Of a stretch of 5,796 nt of DNA, positions 1-5,796 are shown piece by piece. The DNA is from Pseudoruminococcus sp964385235 (lineage in GTDB: Bacteria > Bacillota > Clostridia > Oscillospirales > Acutalibacteraceae). The stretch spans positions 1 to 5,796 of the forward strand of contig CAYLOD010000089.1 in NCBI GenBank assembly GCA_964385235.1, given 5' to 3'. Both the position numbers and the translations under genes were made by a program. The stretch's first letter is position 1, and each line of letters starts with the position of its first letter. The notes beneath the pieces were generated by a model. The model searched no databases. It was not told the origin of the DNA and was given only the letters and a program-made list of their open reading frames with translations.

Positions 1-2444
1 CCGTTGGAATCCTTTACCCTGACGCACAGATTATATGTGCCTGTCTTGGCAGGTTTCCATGTGTACGTTGATGTTGTGCTGTAATCCTTGAGCACAGTGT
101 AGCTTGACGCTGTGTTGAGCTTCTGCTCAAAGCGATACTGATACGGGCTTGCGCCGCCGCTCGCCTTGCCTGTCATTGTGACCGACGAACCGAGAGTTAT
201 TTCTGTCGTGCTGATCGTTGAGTTATTTTCAAGCGCTTCTACGGGGTTTTCGGGCAAATCAACGAGAGCGCCGTCAACAAACAGCTTCTTTTCGGTGACG
301 TCCATCTCGAATCCGGGCTGGTTTGCACCCGGTATCTGTGTACCCGCGCCGTCTGAGAATATCACGTTGACCGTACCTTGAAACTTTGAATCAAGATAAT
401 ATACCCAGTAATCGCCATCGGCTTCCGTCATGGCGACGCCCGGCCATTCATGGTTATTACCCTGTCCGTCGGAATAAACGTAAGCGTATACATTAGCCCA
501 GCCGTATGCCTCGTTGTCAAACACGATGCCGGGAGCGGTCAGCTCGGGATAGCCGGTCCTCTTGCTTTTTTTCGTATATGAATATGACTTTGTCTTTACC
601 GTTCCGTCAGAAGCTGTCGCGGTTATGGTGAGCGTAACGCTCTCGCCCGGCGCGATAGACGAGCCTATAGATATGGTCTTGCTTCCCGTGAAGGTACCCT
701 TCGCTCCCTCGCTTGTTTCGTATGAAGCGGAAGCGTTTTCTACCGTCATTGTTACCTCGATGCTGTCAGTTGAGAATGTTGTGGAACCGTTTTCCGTTTC
801 AGCGGAAATCTTGATCGTAGTCGGCTCCTGAGGATTGACCTCGCCGTAATCCTTTGCGGGATTGTATATGACCGCAACGCCGTCATCGCTCGCGACAGTA
901 CCCTTGAGAACACCGCCCGAAACGGTGAAACTGTTGCCTGTGACCTGATCGGTATATGTTCCGTCCGTCATACCGACACTGAGGCTTATTTCTCCGGGGC
1001 CGTCCATCTTGGATATAACGATACCTGTAGTATCTCTCATATTATAGGCGATCTCTCCCGACGATCCGAGATTCTCGCTCTTGCCTACGAAGAAGTTGTG
1101 GAATCTGTTTACCGCTACAACTGACGGGTCGGCCCATGTGAGAGAACCGACGTCGCCCATTTGTGTATAGTCCGTCTTGGCGAGTATCTCCTCGTCGGAT
1201 TGTCTCGCGCCTGTTGTGTCGTTAGCGAGAATGTACCTTGAGTAGTACGGGCGCGCAAAGAACAGAGCCGTAGCGCTCTTTCTTGAGCCGACCATAGCCC
1301 ACGTCCTTTTAATGTCGATGTCCGTACAGTCATATGACGAGCCGCCGCCCATATATGTATCATGCGACTCCGCCCAAAGAACCGCTTTGTCCGCCTGTCC
1401 CGCGATATAGCCGCAATAGCCCGACTGAGCCGCACCGCCCGCCTGCTTATACTTTACGCTGTTGCGGATATTGTCGCTTGTAGAGTTGTCTGTGATTGAC
1501 ATTTTACTCCTGTAATACGCTTCAGCATTTGCGTCGTCTATGCGGTTGAGAACTTCGCCGTAGAAGTATATGCCGTCATAGTGGTTTACGTCCATATAAT
1601 GCTTTCTCGCCCCGTCAAGAACCACATCCCAGAAGTCGCTTGCGAACTTGGGGTCGTCGGCGGGCGTTTCAATATGCTTAGCCGCGTCAAAGCGGAAACC
1701 GTCCGCGCCGCAGTCGATACATTCGTTCAGAAGGTTCAGCACCATATTCTGGACCTTGCTGTCGCCCGTATTTAAGTCAGGCTGACCCATATTGCCCTGA
1801 GTGACGTCATAACGTCCGTCGCTCGTATGTGTATATGATGTGCTTATGTGCCAGTATGATGAGTCTGTCAGCATTTCGGGATTCCAGAACTCGCCTATCT
1901 GCGGTGAAATGTCACTCATGACCTCCTCTACGCTGCCTATCTTCCAGCCCTGTATATTGCCCATATGGTTTGCGACTATATCGACTATGACCCTGACGCC
2001 GTACTTTTCGGCCTCGTCGCACATAGCCTTGAACTCCGCCTTTGTGCCGAACCACGTATATCCGTTGTCACAGATCGACATCGTTACGGGCTGATATACT
2101 TTCCACCAGTTGCCGTGGTCGGAGTCGCCTGTGCCGTCGGGAATACCGACGTTTCCGTATGCGATGCCTTCCCAGTAGTAGTCCTTCGGCTGAGTTACGG
2201 GAGAGGTCTGAACGGACGTATAGCCCGCCGCGGCTATATCCTTCATGTACCTTTTAATGTTGTTGTACGACCAGTTCCAGCAGTGCAGAATAACGCCGTC
2301 CTGCGAATTTGAGGCAAGACCGTAATCCACCTCCGCGGCATCGGCGGTGCTTTCTTTGGGATCAACAGCTCCCAGCCCCGTAAACGCAGAGGCAATCATA
2401 GCTGCCGACAGCGCGAAACTTGCCGCTTTTTTTAAAACATTCAT
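1..2444 (-). CDS. Secreted alpha-amylase, GH13_28 (AmyE-like) with CBM26-type module; C-terminus off the left edge
   Basis: Endo-acting alpha-1,4-glucan hydrolase expected to cleave starch outside the cell. I translated 814 codons with no stop, so the gene is 3'-truncated by the window edge. Residues 1 to about 26-37 form a signal peptide (lysines at 5-6, then a hydrophobic Ala-rich stretch; cleavage possible after Ala26 or Ala36). The GH13 barrel (about 45-440) shows all four conserved regions: DIVANH (155-160), GFRFDAAKH with nucleophile Asp253 and Arg251, YGEVL with acid/base Glu297, and ESHDTY with His361-Asp362. The ESHDTY form and the following RPYYSRY...VNRFHNF layout match my memory of Bacillus subtilis AmyE. 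Domain C ends near 528. An Ig-like domain (about 541-628) and a CBM26-like module (about 637-725, aromatic Trp649, Tyr653, Trp667, then QIPGANQPGF) repeat the AmyE order. A further beta-sandwich begins near 739; AmyE ends before this. It could continue into a dockerin, a sortase signal or more binding modules. Start chosen for the GGAGG site 7 nt upstream. Family call very sure; exact substrate range unknown. Confidence 0.95.
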   Translation of the reverse strand, partial: MNVLKKAASFALSAAMIASAFTGLGAVDPKESTADAAEVDYGLASNSQDGVILHCWNWSYNNIKRYMKDIAAAGYTSVQTSPVTQPKDYYWEGIAYGNVGIPDGTGDSDHGNWWKVYQPVTMSICDNGYTWFGTKAEFKAMCDEAEKYGVRVIVDIVANHMGNIQGWKIGSVEEVMSDISPQIGEFWNPEMLTDSSYWHISTSYTHTSDGRYDVTQGNMGQPDLNTGDSKVQNMVLNLLNECIDCGADGFRFDAAKHIETPADDPKFASDFWDVVLDGARKHYMDVNHYDGIYFYGEVLNRIDDANAEAYYRSKMSITDNSTSDNIRNSVKYKQAGGAAQSGYCGYIAGQADKAVLWAESHDTYMGGGSSYDCTDIDIKRTWAMVGSRKSATALFFARPYYSRYILANDTTGARQSDEEILAKTDYTQMGDVGSLTWADPSVVAVNRFHNFFVGKSENLGSSGEIAYNMRDTTGIVISKMDGPGEISLSVGMTDGTYTDQVTGNSFTVSGGVLKGTVASDDGVAVIYNPAKDYGEVNPQEPTTIKISAETENGSTTFSTDSIEVTMTVENASASYETSEGAKGTFTGSKTISIGSSIAPGESVTLTITATASDGTVKTKSYSYTKKSKRTGYPELTAPGIVFDNEAYGWANVYAYVYSDGQGNNHEWPGVAMTEADGDYWVYYLDSKFQGTVNVIFSDGAGTQIPGANQPGFEMDVTEKKLFVDGALVDLPENPVEALENNSTISTTEITLGSSVTMTGKASGGASPYQYRFEQKLNTASSYTVLKDYSTTSTYTWKPAKTGTYNLCVRVKDSN

Positions 2445-2451
2445 TTAATAA

Positions 2452-2456
2452 CCTCC
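2452..2456 (-). promoter_or_regulatory. Ribosome binding site of the amylase gene
   Basis: Reads GGAGG on the minus strand, 7 nt before the ATG at 2444. It fixes the start and gives a complete signal peptide immediately downstream. Confidence 0.9.
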
Positions 2457-2481
2457 GTTTTCATTGTTTTAGCTTTTAAAA

Positions 2482-2568
2482 TGGTTGAAAGTCCGCTTGC
2501 GTATTCAATAAGAAGTTTGCCCCGTCAAGGCGCGGCTCCCGCTTAAGAGACGGGAATGTATTGACCAA
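2482..2568 (-). promoter_or_regulatory. GC-rich foldable block in the amylase 5' leader (candidate RNA element or small dispersed repeat)
   Basis: This block lies in the transcribed leader between the promoter and the ribosome site, and is clearly GC-richer than the AT-rich DNA on both sides. On the RNA strand CCCGTC (2554-2549) can pair perfectly with GACGGG (2526-2521), enclosing a GCGG-GAG-CCGC hairpin (2542-2532). The same CCCGT can instead pair locally with GCGGG (2542-2538), so two folds compete. Further down, TTGAA (2508-2504) can pair with TTCAA (2489-2485). The block edges form a weak inverted match (TGGTTGAA at 2482 against TTGGTCAA ending at 2568). No U-tract follows, so it is not an evident terminator. 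I do not recognise a known riboswitch class. The folding potential is seen in the sequence; a regulatory role is inference. Confidence 0.4.
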
Positions 2569-2616
2569 GTTATAAAAGATTTATCACTCCTCTTTCATAA
2601 ATTATATATTTATTTT

Positions 2617-2645
2617 ATTATATATTATATATTTCACAATGTAAA
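2617..2645 (-). promoter_or_regulatory. Sigma-A type promoter of the amylase gene
   Basis: On the minus strand a TTTACA -35 box (2645-2640) is followed by a 17-nt spacer and a perfect TATAAT -10 box (2622-2617). Transcription would begin near 2610, giving a leader of about 165 nt before the ATG. The surrounding DNA is very AT-rich, so other TATAAT-like strings occur nearby; this pair has the best -35 and spacing. Confidence 0.7.
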
Positions 2646-2673
2646 GTACATATTTTGTTAATATTCGCTGTTT

Positions 2674-2718
2674 AATGACACGCTAAATAAAATGCACAAT
2701 GACACGCCATTAAAAATG
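2674..2718. repeat. Two imperfect 21-bp direct repeats upstream of the amylase promoter
   Basis: Copies at 2674-2694 and 2698-2718 match at 17 of 21 positions and share AATGACACGC at the left and AAAATG at the right, with a 24-bp period. They lie about 65-110 bp upstream of the predicted amylase start point, where activator sites are often found. The second copy overlaps the hairpin of the neighbouring terminator, so part of the similarity may simply reflect how the terminator arose. Confidence 0.5.
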
Positions 2719-2729
2719 TCATTGTGCAT
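2692..2729 (-). terminator. Rho-independent terminator of the permease-kinase operon
   Basis: Perfect 13-bp inverted repeat (arms 2717-2729 and 2692-2704) with a 12-nt loop, beginning 8 nt after the kinase stop codon. On the minus strand the stem is followed by TTTATTTA. The stem is only moderately GC-rich and the U-tract is interrupted by one A, so efficiency is uncertain. Its position between the kinase stop and the amylase promoter fits an operon end. Confidence 0.75.
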
Positions 2730-2737
2730 AAATGTTT

Positions 2738-4264
2738 TCAATTATTGACCTTTTCAAGTCCCTTTTGTATTTCCGATACTACGACCTCGAGAGCCTTTAC
2801 TCTTGCGTACAGCTTGCTGTTCGACTCGAGGACCGTCCATTTTGCCGCCTCTGTCGAGGTCCTGCGGAACATCTCGTCAACAGCGGCCTCGTAAAGGTCC
2901 CACTTCTCACGGTTGCGCCAGTCCTCGTCTGTAATCTTCCAGCGCTTGCTCGGGGTGTTCTCCCGGTCTTTAAACCGGCGGAGCTGTTCGTCCTTGTCAA
3001 CATCTACCCAAAACTTCACAAGCACCGCACCCCAGCGGCGAAGCTCCTCCTCAAACTCGTTTATCTCTCTATAGGCGCGTTTCCATTCGCTTTCAGTACA
3101 AAATCCCTCTATCCGCTCTACCATGACTCTGCCGTACCATGTTCTGTCAAATATCGCTATATGACCGTCCTTGGGCAGCCTTTTCCAGAATCTCCACAGA
3201 TAGTGATGCGCAAGCTCGTCCTTGTCGGGCGCGGCGATCGGGTTGACGCTGTAGCCTCTCGGGTCGAGAGCCTCGCTCAGCCTCTTGATATTTCCGCCCT
3301 TGCCCGCGGCGTCCCAGCCCTCGTACATTATGATAACGGGCATCTTCCTCTGATAAAGTATGCCGTGGAGATAGGACAGGCGGGATTGAAGCTTGTCAAG
3401 ACGCTTGCTGTACTCGGTCTTATCAAGGCTTAACGACAGATCTATATTTTTCAAAACGGGATAGCCTGTTTGAGCGGGCTTGACAATAATGCCCGGGTGA
3501 AGTCCCCGCTCGTTGTCGACCTCATACTTGTCATAAAGCGGTTCGCCCGCCTTGGCGCACTCGACCGCTCTCTTTATCTGATACAGCAGCACCTCGTAAA
3601 TCTCGAGCGCCGCCTGTTCGCTCTGCTCCGCGGAAACCACATTCCAGCGCGCGTACGGAGTATTGGTGCTCAAAAGCAGGCTGTCTATTTTTTTATAATA
3701 TTTGCGGTAATTTTCGTTTTCCTTTAAGTCCTTTTTCCTGACGCGCCACAAAGTGCTTTTGTCGGACGACAGTTCTTCAAAGCGCTGCGCCTGTTCCTTT
3801 TTGCTGATATGCAGGAAAAACTTCAGAATTAGCGTTTTGTTGTCCACAAGCTGTCTTTCAAATGTGTTGACGCTTTCTATTCTGCTCTGATACTCCTGTT
3901 CGCTGAGACCGCCGTTGTACACATCGCTGTATATATCCCTGTACCAGCTTTTGTCAAGGATAAGTATTTTACCCACGGCGGGCGTCTGCTCCCAATAACG
4001 CTTTAAAAACGGGTAGCGTCTGTCGACCTCGGTCGGTGGAGTGCTTGTGAAAACTTCAAAGTTTCTGGGGTCTAAGGGCTCGATTATTCTCTTTATCGCC
4101 TTTCCCTTGCCCGACGCCTCCCAGCCGTCTATCAGGATTATCACAGAAAGCTTATACTTTTGTATAGTTCTCTGCAAAAGCTCAAGCTCGGCTTTCATAG
4201 GCTTTATTTTTTCACGGTATTTTGATTTCTCAATTCTTTTTGACAGGTCAACCTCGGGAAGCAT
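2738..4264 (-). CDS. pap: Polyphosphate:AMP phosphotransferase, two-domain PPK2 family
   Basis: Cytoplasmic enzyme predicted to transfer phosphate from polyphosphate to AMP, giving ADP. The 508-residue length and duplicated kinase fold fit the two-domain PPK2 (class II) family of about 500 residues. N-terminal domain: Walker A GWEASGKGK (47-55) and Walker B-like LILDKSWY (101-108). C-terminal domain: GWDAAGKGG (316-324) and IFDRTWYGR with Asp373. The aspartate two residues after the first Gly of the Walker A loop (Asp318) is kept in the second domain but is Glu49 in the first, which suggests the C-terminal half is the main catalytic one, as I recall for studied homologues. I chose the ATG at 4264 over an upstream in-frame ATG at 4357: it has TAAGGAGG 8 nt before it, while the 31 extra residues are Lys-rich, lie inside the permease gene and match no family domain. 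Second gene of the operon. PPK2 members vary in nucleotide preference, so AMP specificity is inferred from domain architecture. Confidence 0.93.
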   Translation of the reverse strand: MLPEVDLSKRIEKSKYREKIKPMKAELELLQRTIQKYKLSVIILIDGWEASGKGKAIKRIIEPLDPRNFEVFTSTPPTEVDRRYPFLKRYWEQTPAVGKILILDKSWYRDIYSDVYNGGLSEQEYQSRIESVNTFERQLVDNKTLILKFFLHISKKEQAQRFEELSSDKSTLWRVRKKDLKENENYRKYYKKIDSLLLSTNTPYARWNVVSAEQSEQAALEIYEVLLYQIKRAVECAKAGEPLYDKYEVDNERGLHPGIIVKPAQTGYPVLKNIDLSLSLDKTEYSKRLDKLQSRLSYLHGILYQRKMPVIIMYEGWDAAGKGGNIKRLSEALDPRGYSVNPIAAPDKDELAHHYLWRFWKRLPKDGHIAIFDRTWYGRVMVERIEGFCTESEWKRAYREINEFEEELRRWGAVLVKFWVDVDKDEQLRRFKDRENTPSKRWKITDEDWRNREKWDLYEAAVDEMFRRTSTEAAKWTVLESNSKLYARVKALEVVVSEIQKGLEKVNN

Positions 4265-4272
4265 GGCAGTAT

Positions 4273-4280
4273 CCTCCTTA
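4273..4280 (-). promoter_or_regulatory. Ribosome binding site of the kinase gene, overlapping the permease stop codon
   Basis: TAAGGAGG on the minus strand, 8 nt before the ATG at 4264. Its first three bases (4280-4278) are the TAA stop of the permease gene, so ribosomes ending there sit on the kinase start site. This decides the kinase start and suggests translational coupling. Confidence 0.9.
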
Positions 4281-5576
4281 TTTTGTTTTTTTGACTGATT
4301 CGGCTTTTTTAATGCGGTAGATCGCGGCTTTTTTTGTGCCTTCGGCTTTGCCGTCACCGGACTTCCCGCCCTTATGCTGAGAGCCTGCTTTGCCGAGCGG
4401 CGTCGTTATGAGAACTCTTGGCGCGCCGAATTTATTTTCTGAAATTTTCTTTTTCCGCAGCCGTGTATTGACAACGCGTCTTAATATCGTATAGATCACG
4501 GATGTTATCGGAACAGACACAAGCATACCGACAAATCCGAACATTCTGCCTCCGACGATTATAGCCGTCATGACCCACAGCGACGGAAGTCCCACTGTCG
4601 AGCTTGCTACTCTCGGGTAGATAAGGTTTCCCTCTATCTGCTGAATAATTATCATCATTACGACAAACCATATCGCCTTCATAGGGCTTACAGTCAGTAT
4701 TAAAAGTGCGCCGATAATGATGCCTATCGTTACGCCGAACATAGGTATGAGCGCCATAACGCCGATTATACATCCGACCATTATGGCATATGGGAAGCCG
4801 AATATAGTCATCGATACCATTGTGATAGTCGCGAGGATAGAACACTCTATCATCGAGCATGATACCGAACGCGAGAACGTTTCGCTCGTGAGCTTGAATA
4901 TAGAAACAACTGCGTCTGCCTTTTTCACCGGCAGAAACGCGTATGTAAGCTTTTTGAACTGTGACGAGAGCTTTTCCTTTTGCGCGAGAAAGTAAATCGA
5001 AATGATAAATCCAAGACATATATTTACTATAAAGCTTATTGTGCTGACAACTATTTCAAATGCCTGCCCCACAAAGTTTATGGAAAGGTCCTGAACCCAG
5101 CCGAGCAAATTGTTCGTTATCTCGTCCCAGTTTATGTTCGTACTCAGGAAAAAATCCCTTATCTTCGGATTTTCATCCATAAGCCACTCTATCCATTCCT
5201 GAAAACGCATAACTGCGTCGGGCAGGTTTTGTACAAGCAGTACAAGGCTGTTTATCAGCTCGGGTATGACCAGAAACATAATTGCCGTGATGATGCCCAG
5301 CACAAGCAAAACCGAAAGCATCAGCGACACGGGACGGCGGGCTTTTCCCCCTCTATGAGTACCGTCCTTTCGTGTGAATATCTTTCTCTCAAAGAATTTT
5401 AATGGAACATTAAACACAAACGCAAACGCAAGTCCTATAAGCAGTGGTGTAAAAATCGACAGGATCCAGCCAAGGAAGTCGAATACAATATTCATATTCT
5501 GAAATCCCAAAAATATCAGTATTGCCGCCGCTATAATTAAAATCAATGTTTTAACATTTTTTTTATTAAGTTCCAT
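4278..5576 (-). CDS. AI-2E family transporter (UPF0118/PerM type membrane permease)
   Basis: Polytopic inner-membrane protein of 432 residues. Hydrophobic segments stand at about 8-25 and 30-55, about 82-108, then, after a more polar stretch, a long run of membrane segments through the C-terminal half. The family signature is clear: QQIEGNLIYPR (312-322), followed by GLPSLWVMTAIIVGG, then a GFVGMLVSVPI stretch, as in PF01594. The C-terminal tail (from about 372) is Lys-rich and probably cytoplasmic; it makes the protein somewhat longer than typical members of about 350-400. Family members are named after Escherichia coli TqsA, an autoinducer-2 exporter, but most have unknown substrates and some are reported as cation antiporters; nothing here shows quorum sensing. 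Start supported by GGGAG 8 nt upstream and a membrane-type N-terminus. First gene of an operon with the polyphosphate kinase 13 nt downstream. Confidence 0.93.
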   Translation of the reverse strand: MELNKKNVKTLILIIAAAILIFLGFQNMNIVFDFLGWILSIFTPLLIGLAFAFVFNVPLKFFERKIFTRKDGTHRGGKARRPVSLMLSVLLVLGIITAIMFLVIPELINSLVLLVQNLPDAVMRFQEWIEWLMDENPKIRDFFLSTNINWDEITNNLLGWVQDLSINFVGQAFEIVVSTISFIVNICLGFIISIYFLAQKEKLSSQFKKLTYAFLPVKKADAVVSIFKLTSETFSRSVSCSMIECSILATITMVSMTIFGFPYAIMVGCIIGVMALIPMFGVTIGIIIGALLILTVSPMKAIWFVVMMIIIQQIEGNLIYPRVASSTVGLPSLWVMTAIIVGGRMFGFVGMLVSVPITSVIYTILRRVVNTRLRKKKISENKFGAPRVLITTPLGKAGSQHKGGKSGDGKAEGTKKAAIYRIKKAESVKKTK

Positions 5577-5584
5577 TCACACAA

Positions 5585-5589
5585 CTCCC
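5585..5589 (-). promoter_or_regulatory. Ribosome binding site of the permease gene
   Basis: GGGAG on the minus strand, 8 nt before the ATG at 5576. Good but less perfect than the sites of the other two genes. Confidence 0.75.
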
Positions 5590-5612
5590 AAAAAACGGAA
5601 TTTACACACTTT

Positions 5613-5642
5613 ATTATAATACACTTCCCACAAAAAAGTCAA
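5613..5642 (-). promoter_or_regulatory. Sigma-A type promoter of the permease-kinase operon
   Basis: TTGACT (-35, 5642-5637), an 18-nt spacer and a perfect TATAAT (-10, 5618-5613) on the minus strand. Transcription should begin near 5606, giving a short leader of about 30 nt with no evident structure. The -35 box lies about a dozen bases from the GC-rich repeats on its right. Confidence 0.75.
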
Positions 5643-5654
5643 CTGCGGGCAAGT

Positions 5655-5712
5655 CGCGGTCGAGTGCCTCGACACGCAAGACGCGGTCGAGTGCCTCGAC
5701 ACGCAAGACGCG
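5655..5712. repeat. 27-bp tandem repeat, two perfect copies, each with a hairpin
   Basis: Copies at 5655-5681 and 5682-5708 are identical and a third begins (CGCG, 5709-5712). The six bases before copy 1 (5649-5654, GCAAGT) also resemble the end of the unit (GCAAGA). Each unit contains GTCGAG-TGC-CTCGAC, a perfect 6-bp stem with a 3-base loop. Strongly GC-rich compared with the flanking promoter, which suggests an inserted or expanded intergenic repeat. I see no CRISPR character: units abut with no spacers. Confidence 0.85.
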
Positions 5713-5796
5713 TAATCGCTCGCTTGCGCTCGCTCGACGTTGATAGGAGAAGCTTATTGCCGCGCAGATATGAATTTACCAATGAACTGCCGTGCG
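5713..5796. other. Unassigned right edge, possibly part of a dispersed repeat or a gene fragment
   Basis: Contains the direct repeat CGCTCGCT (5717-5724 and 5727-5734) and then less biased sequence to the edge. On the minus strand one frame is open from the edge to a TGA at 5641-5639, passing through both 27-bp units, which encode a 9-residue repeat. On the plus strand a TTG at 5757 follows AGGAG by 7 nt and would begin MPRRYEFTNE, loosely like the start of some IS5-type transposases, but only 13 codons are present. Neither reading is convincing from this window alone. Confidence 0.2.

Noticed and set aside
1115..1435. Minus-strand open frame of 106 codons
   Set aside because: Out of frame inside the amylase catalytic domain, Arg- and Ser-rich translation typical of a shadow frame.
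2494..2508. Possible catabolite-responsive (cre) operator in the amylase leader
   Set aside because: Two of the fixed consensus positions mismatch and the site lies over 100 nt into the leader.
2491..2526. Resemblance of the leader to the c-di-GMP-I (GEMM) riboswitch core, GGCAAAC then ACGCAAGC
   Set aside because: The second hairpin and its tetraloop receptor and the closing GGTAGC-like segment are absent, so only short strings match.
2732..3433. Plus-strand open frame of 233 codons
   Set aside because: Lies entirely antisense to the kinase gene, has no ribosome site of note and no recognisable domain; the minus-strand protein has clear PPK2 motifs.
4432..5019. Minus-strand open frame of 195 codons
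   Set aside because: Out of frame inside the permease gene; the permease frame carries membrane segments and the family signature, this one does not.
5655..5712. CRISPR-like array
   Set aside because: Units are directly adjacent with no spacers, only two copies, and no cas gene is present.
5757..5796. Start of a plus-strand IS5-type transposase
   Set aside because: Only 13 codons with a TTG start; similarity to MxRRYE-type N-termini is too short to support a call.

Overview
The window carries three genes, all on the minus strand, plus two short intergenic stretches. Organism: most likely an anaerobic gut-type Bacillota (Clostridia, Ruminococcus or Oscillospiraceae-like). The reasons are strong GGAGG ribosome sites, sigma-A type promoters with TATAAT boxes, AT-rich intergenic DNA around moderate-GC genes, and a secreted starch enzyme with a CBM26-type module. 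This placement is inference; there is no rRNA or other marker gene here.

Layout from right to left (the direction of transcription). 5655-5796 is GC-rich repetitive DNA with two perfect 27-bp tandem copies, each holding a small hairpin. A good promoter (5613-5642) then drives an AI-2E-family membrane permease (5576 to 4278). Thirteen bases later comes a two-domain PPK2-type polyphosphate:AMP phosphotransferase (start best placed at 4264, stop at 2738). The permease stop codon abuts and overlaps the kinase ribosome site, so the two look like one operon. It ends at a hairpin terminator (2692-2729).

Below the terminator is a separate unit. A near-consensus promoter (TTTACA-17-TATAAT, 2617-2645) precedes an unusually long leader of about 165 nt, which contains a GC-rich foldable block (2482-2568). 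The gene after it is a large secreted alpha-amylase of the Bacillus AmyE type (GH13 subfamily 28), starting at 2444 and running off the left edge after 814 codons without a stop. It is the largest gene in the window. It contains a signal peptide, the GH13 barrel with all catalytic residues, domain C, an Ig-like linker domain, a CBM26-like starch-binding module and the start of a further beta-sandwich module that AmyE lacks.

Functionally the amylase (extracellular starch breakdown) and the permease-kinase pair (membrane transport of unknown substrate; AMP/ADP and polyphosphate metabolism) appear to be independent neighbours. I see no defence system, CRISPR array, tRNA, rRNA or clear insertion sequence. 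The least explained parts are the amylase leader block, the direct repeats just upstream of its promoter, and the repeat cluster at the right edge.
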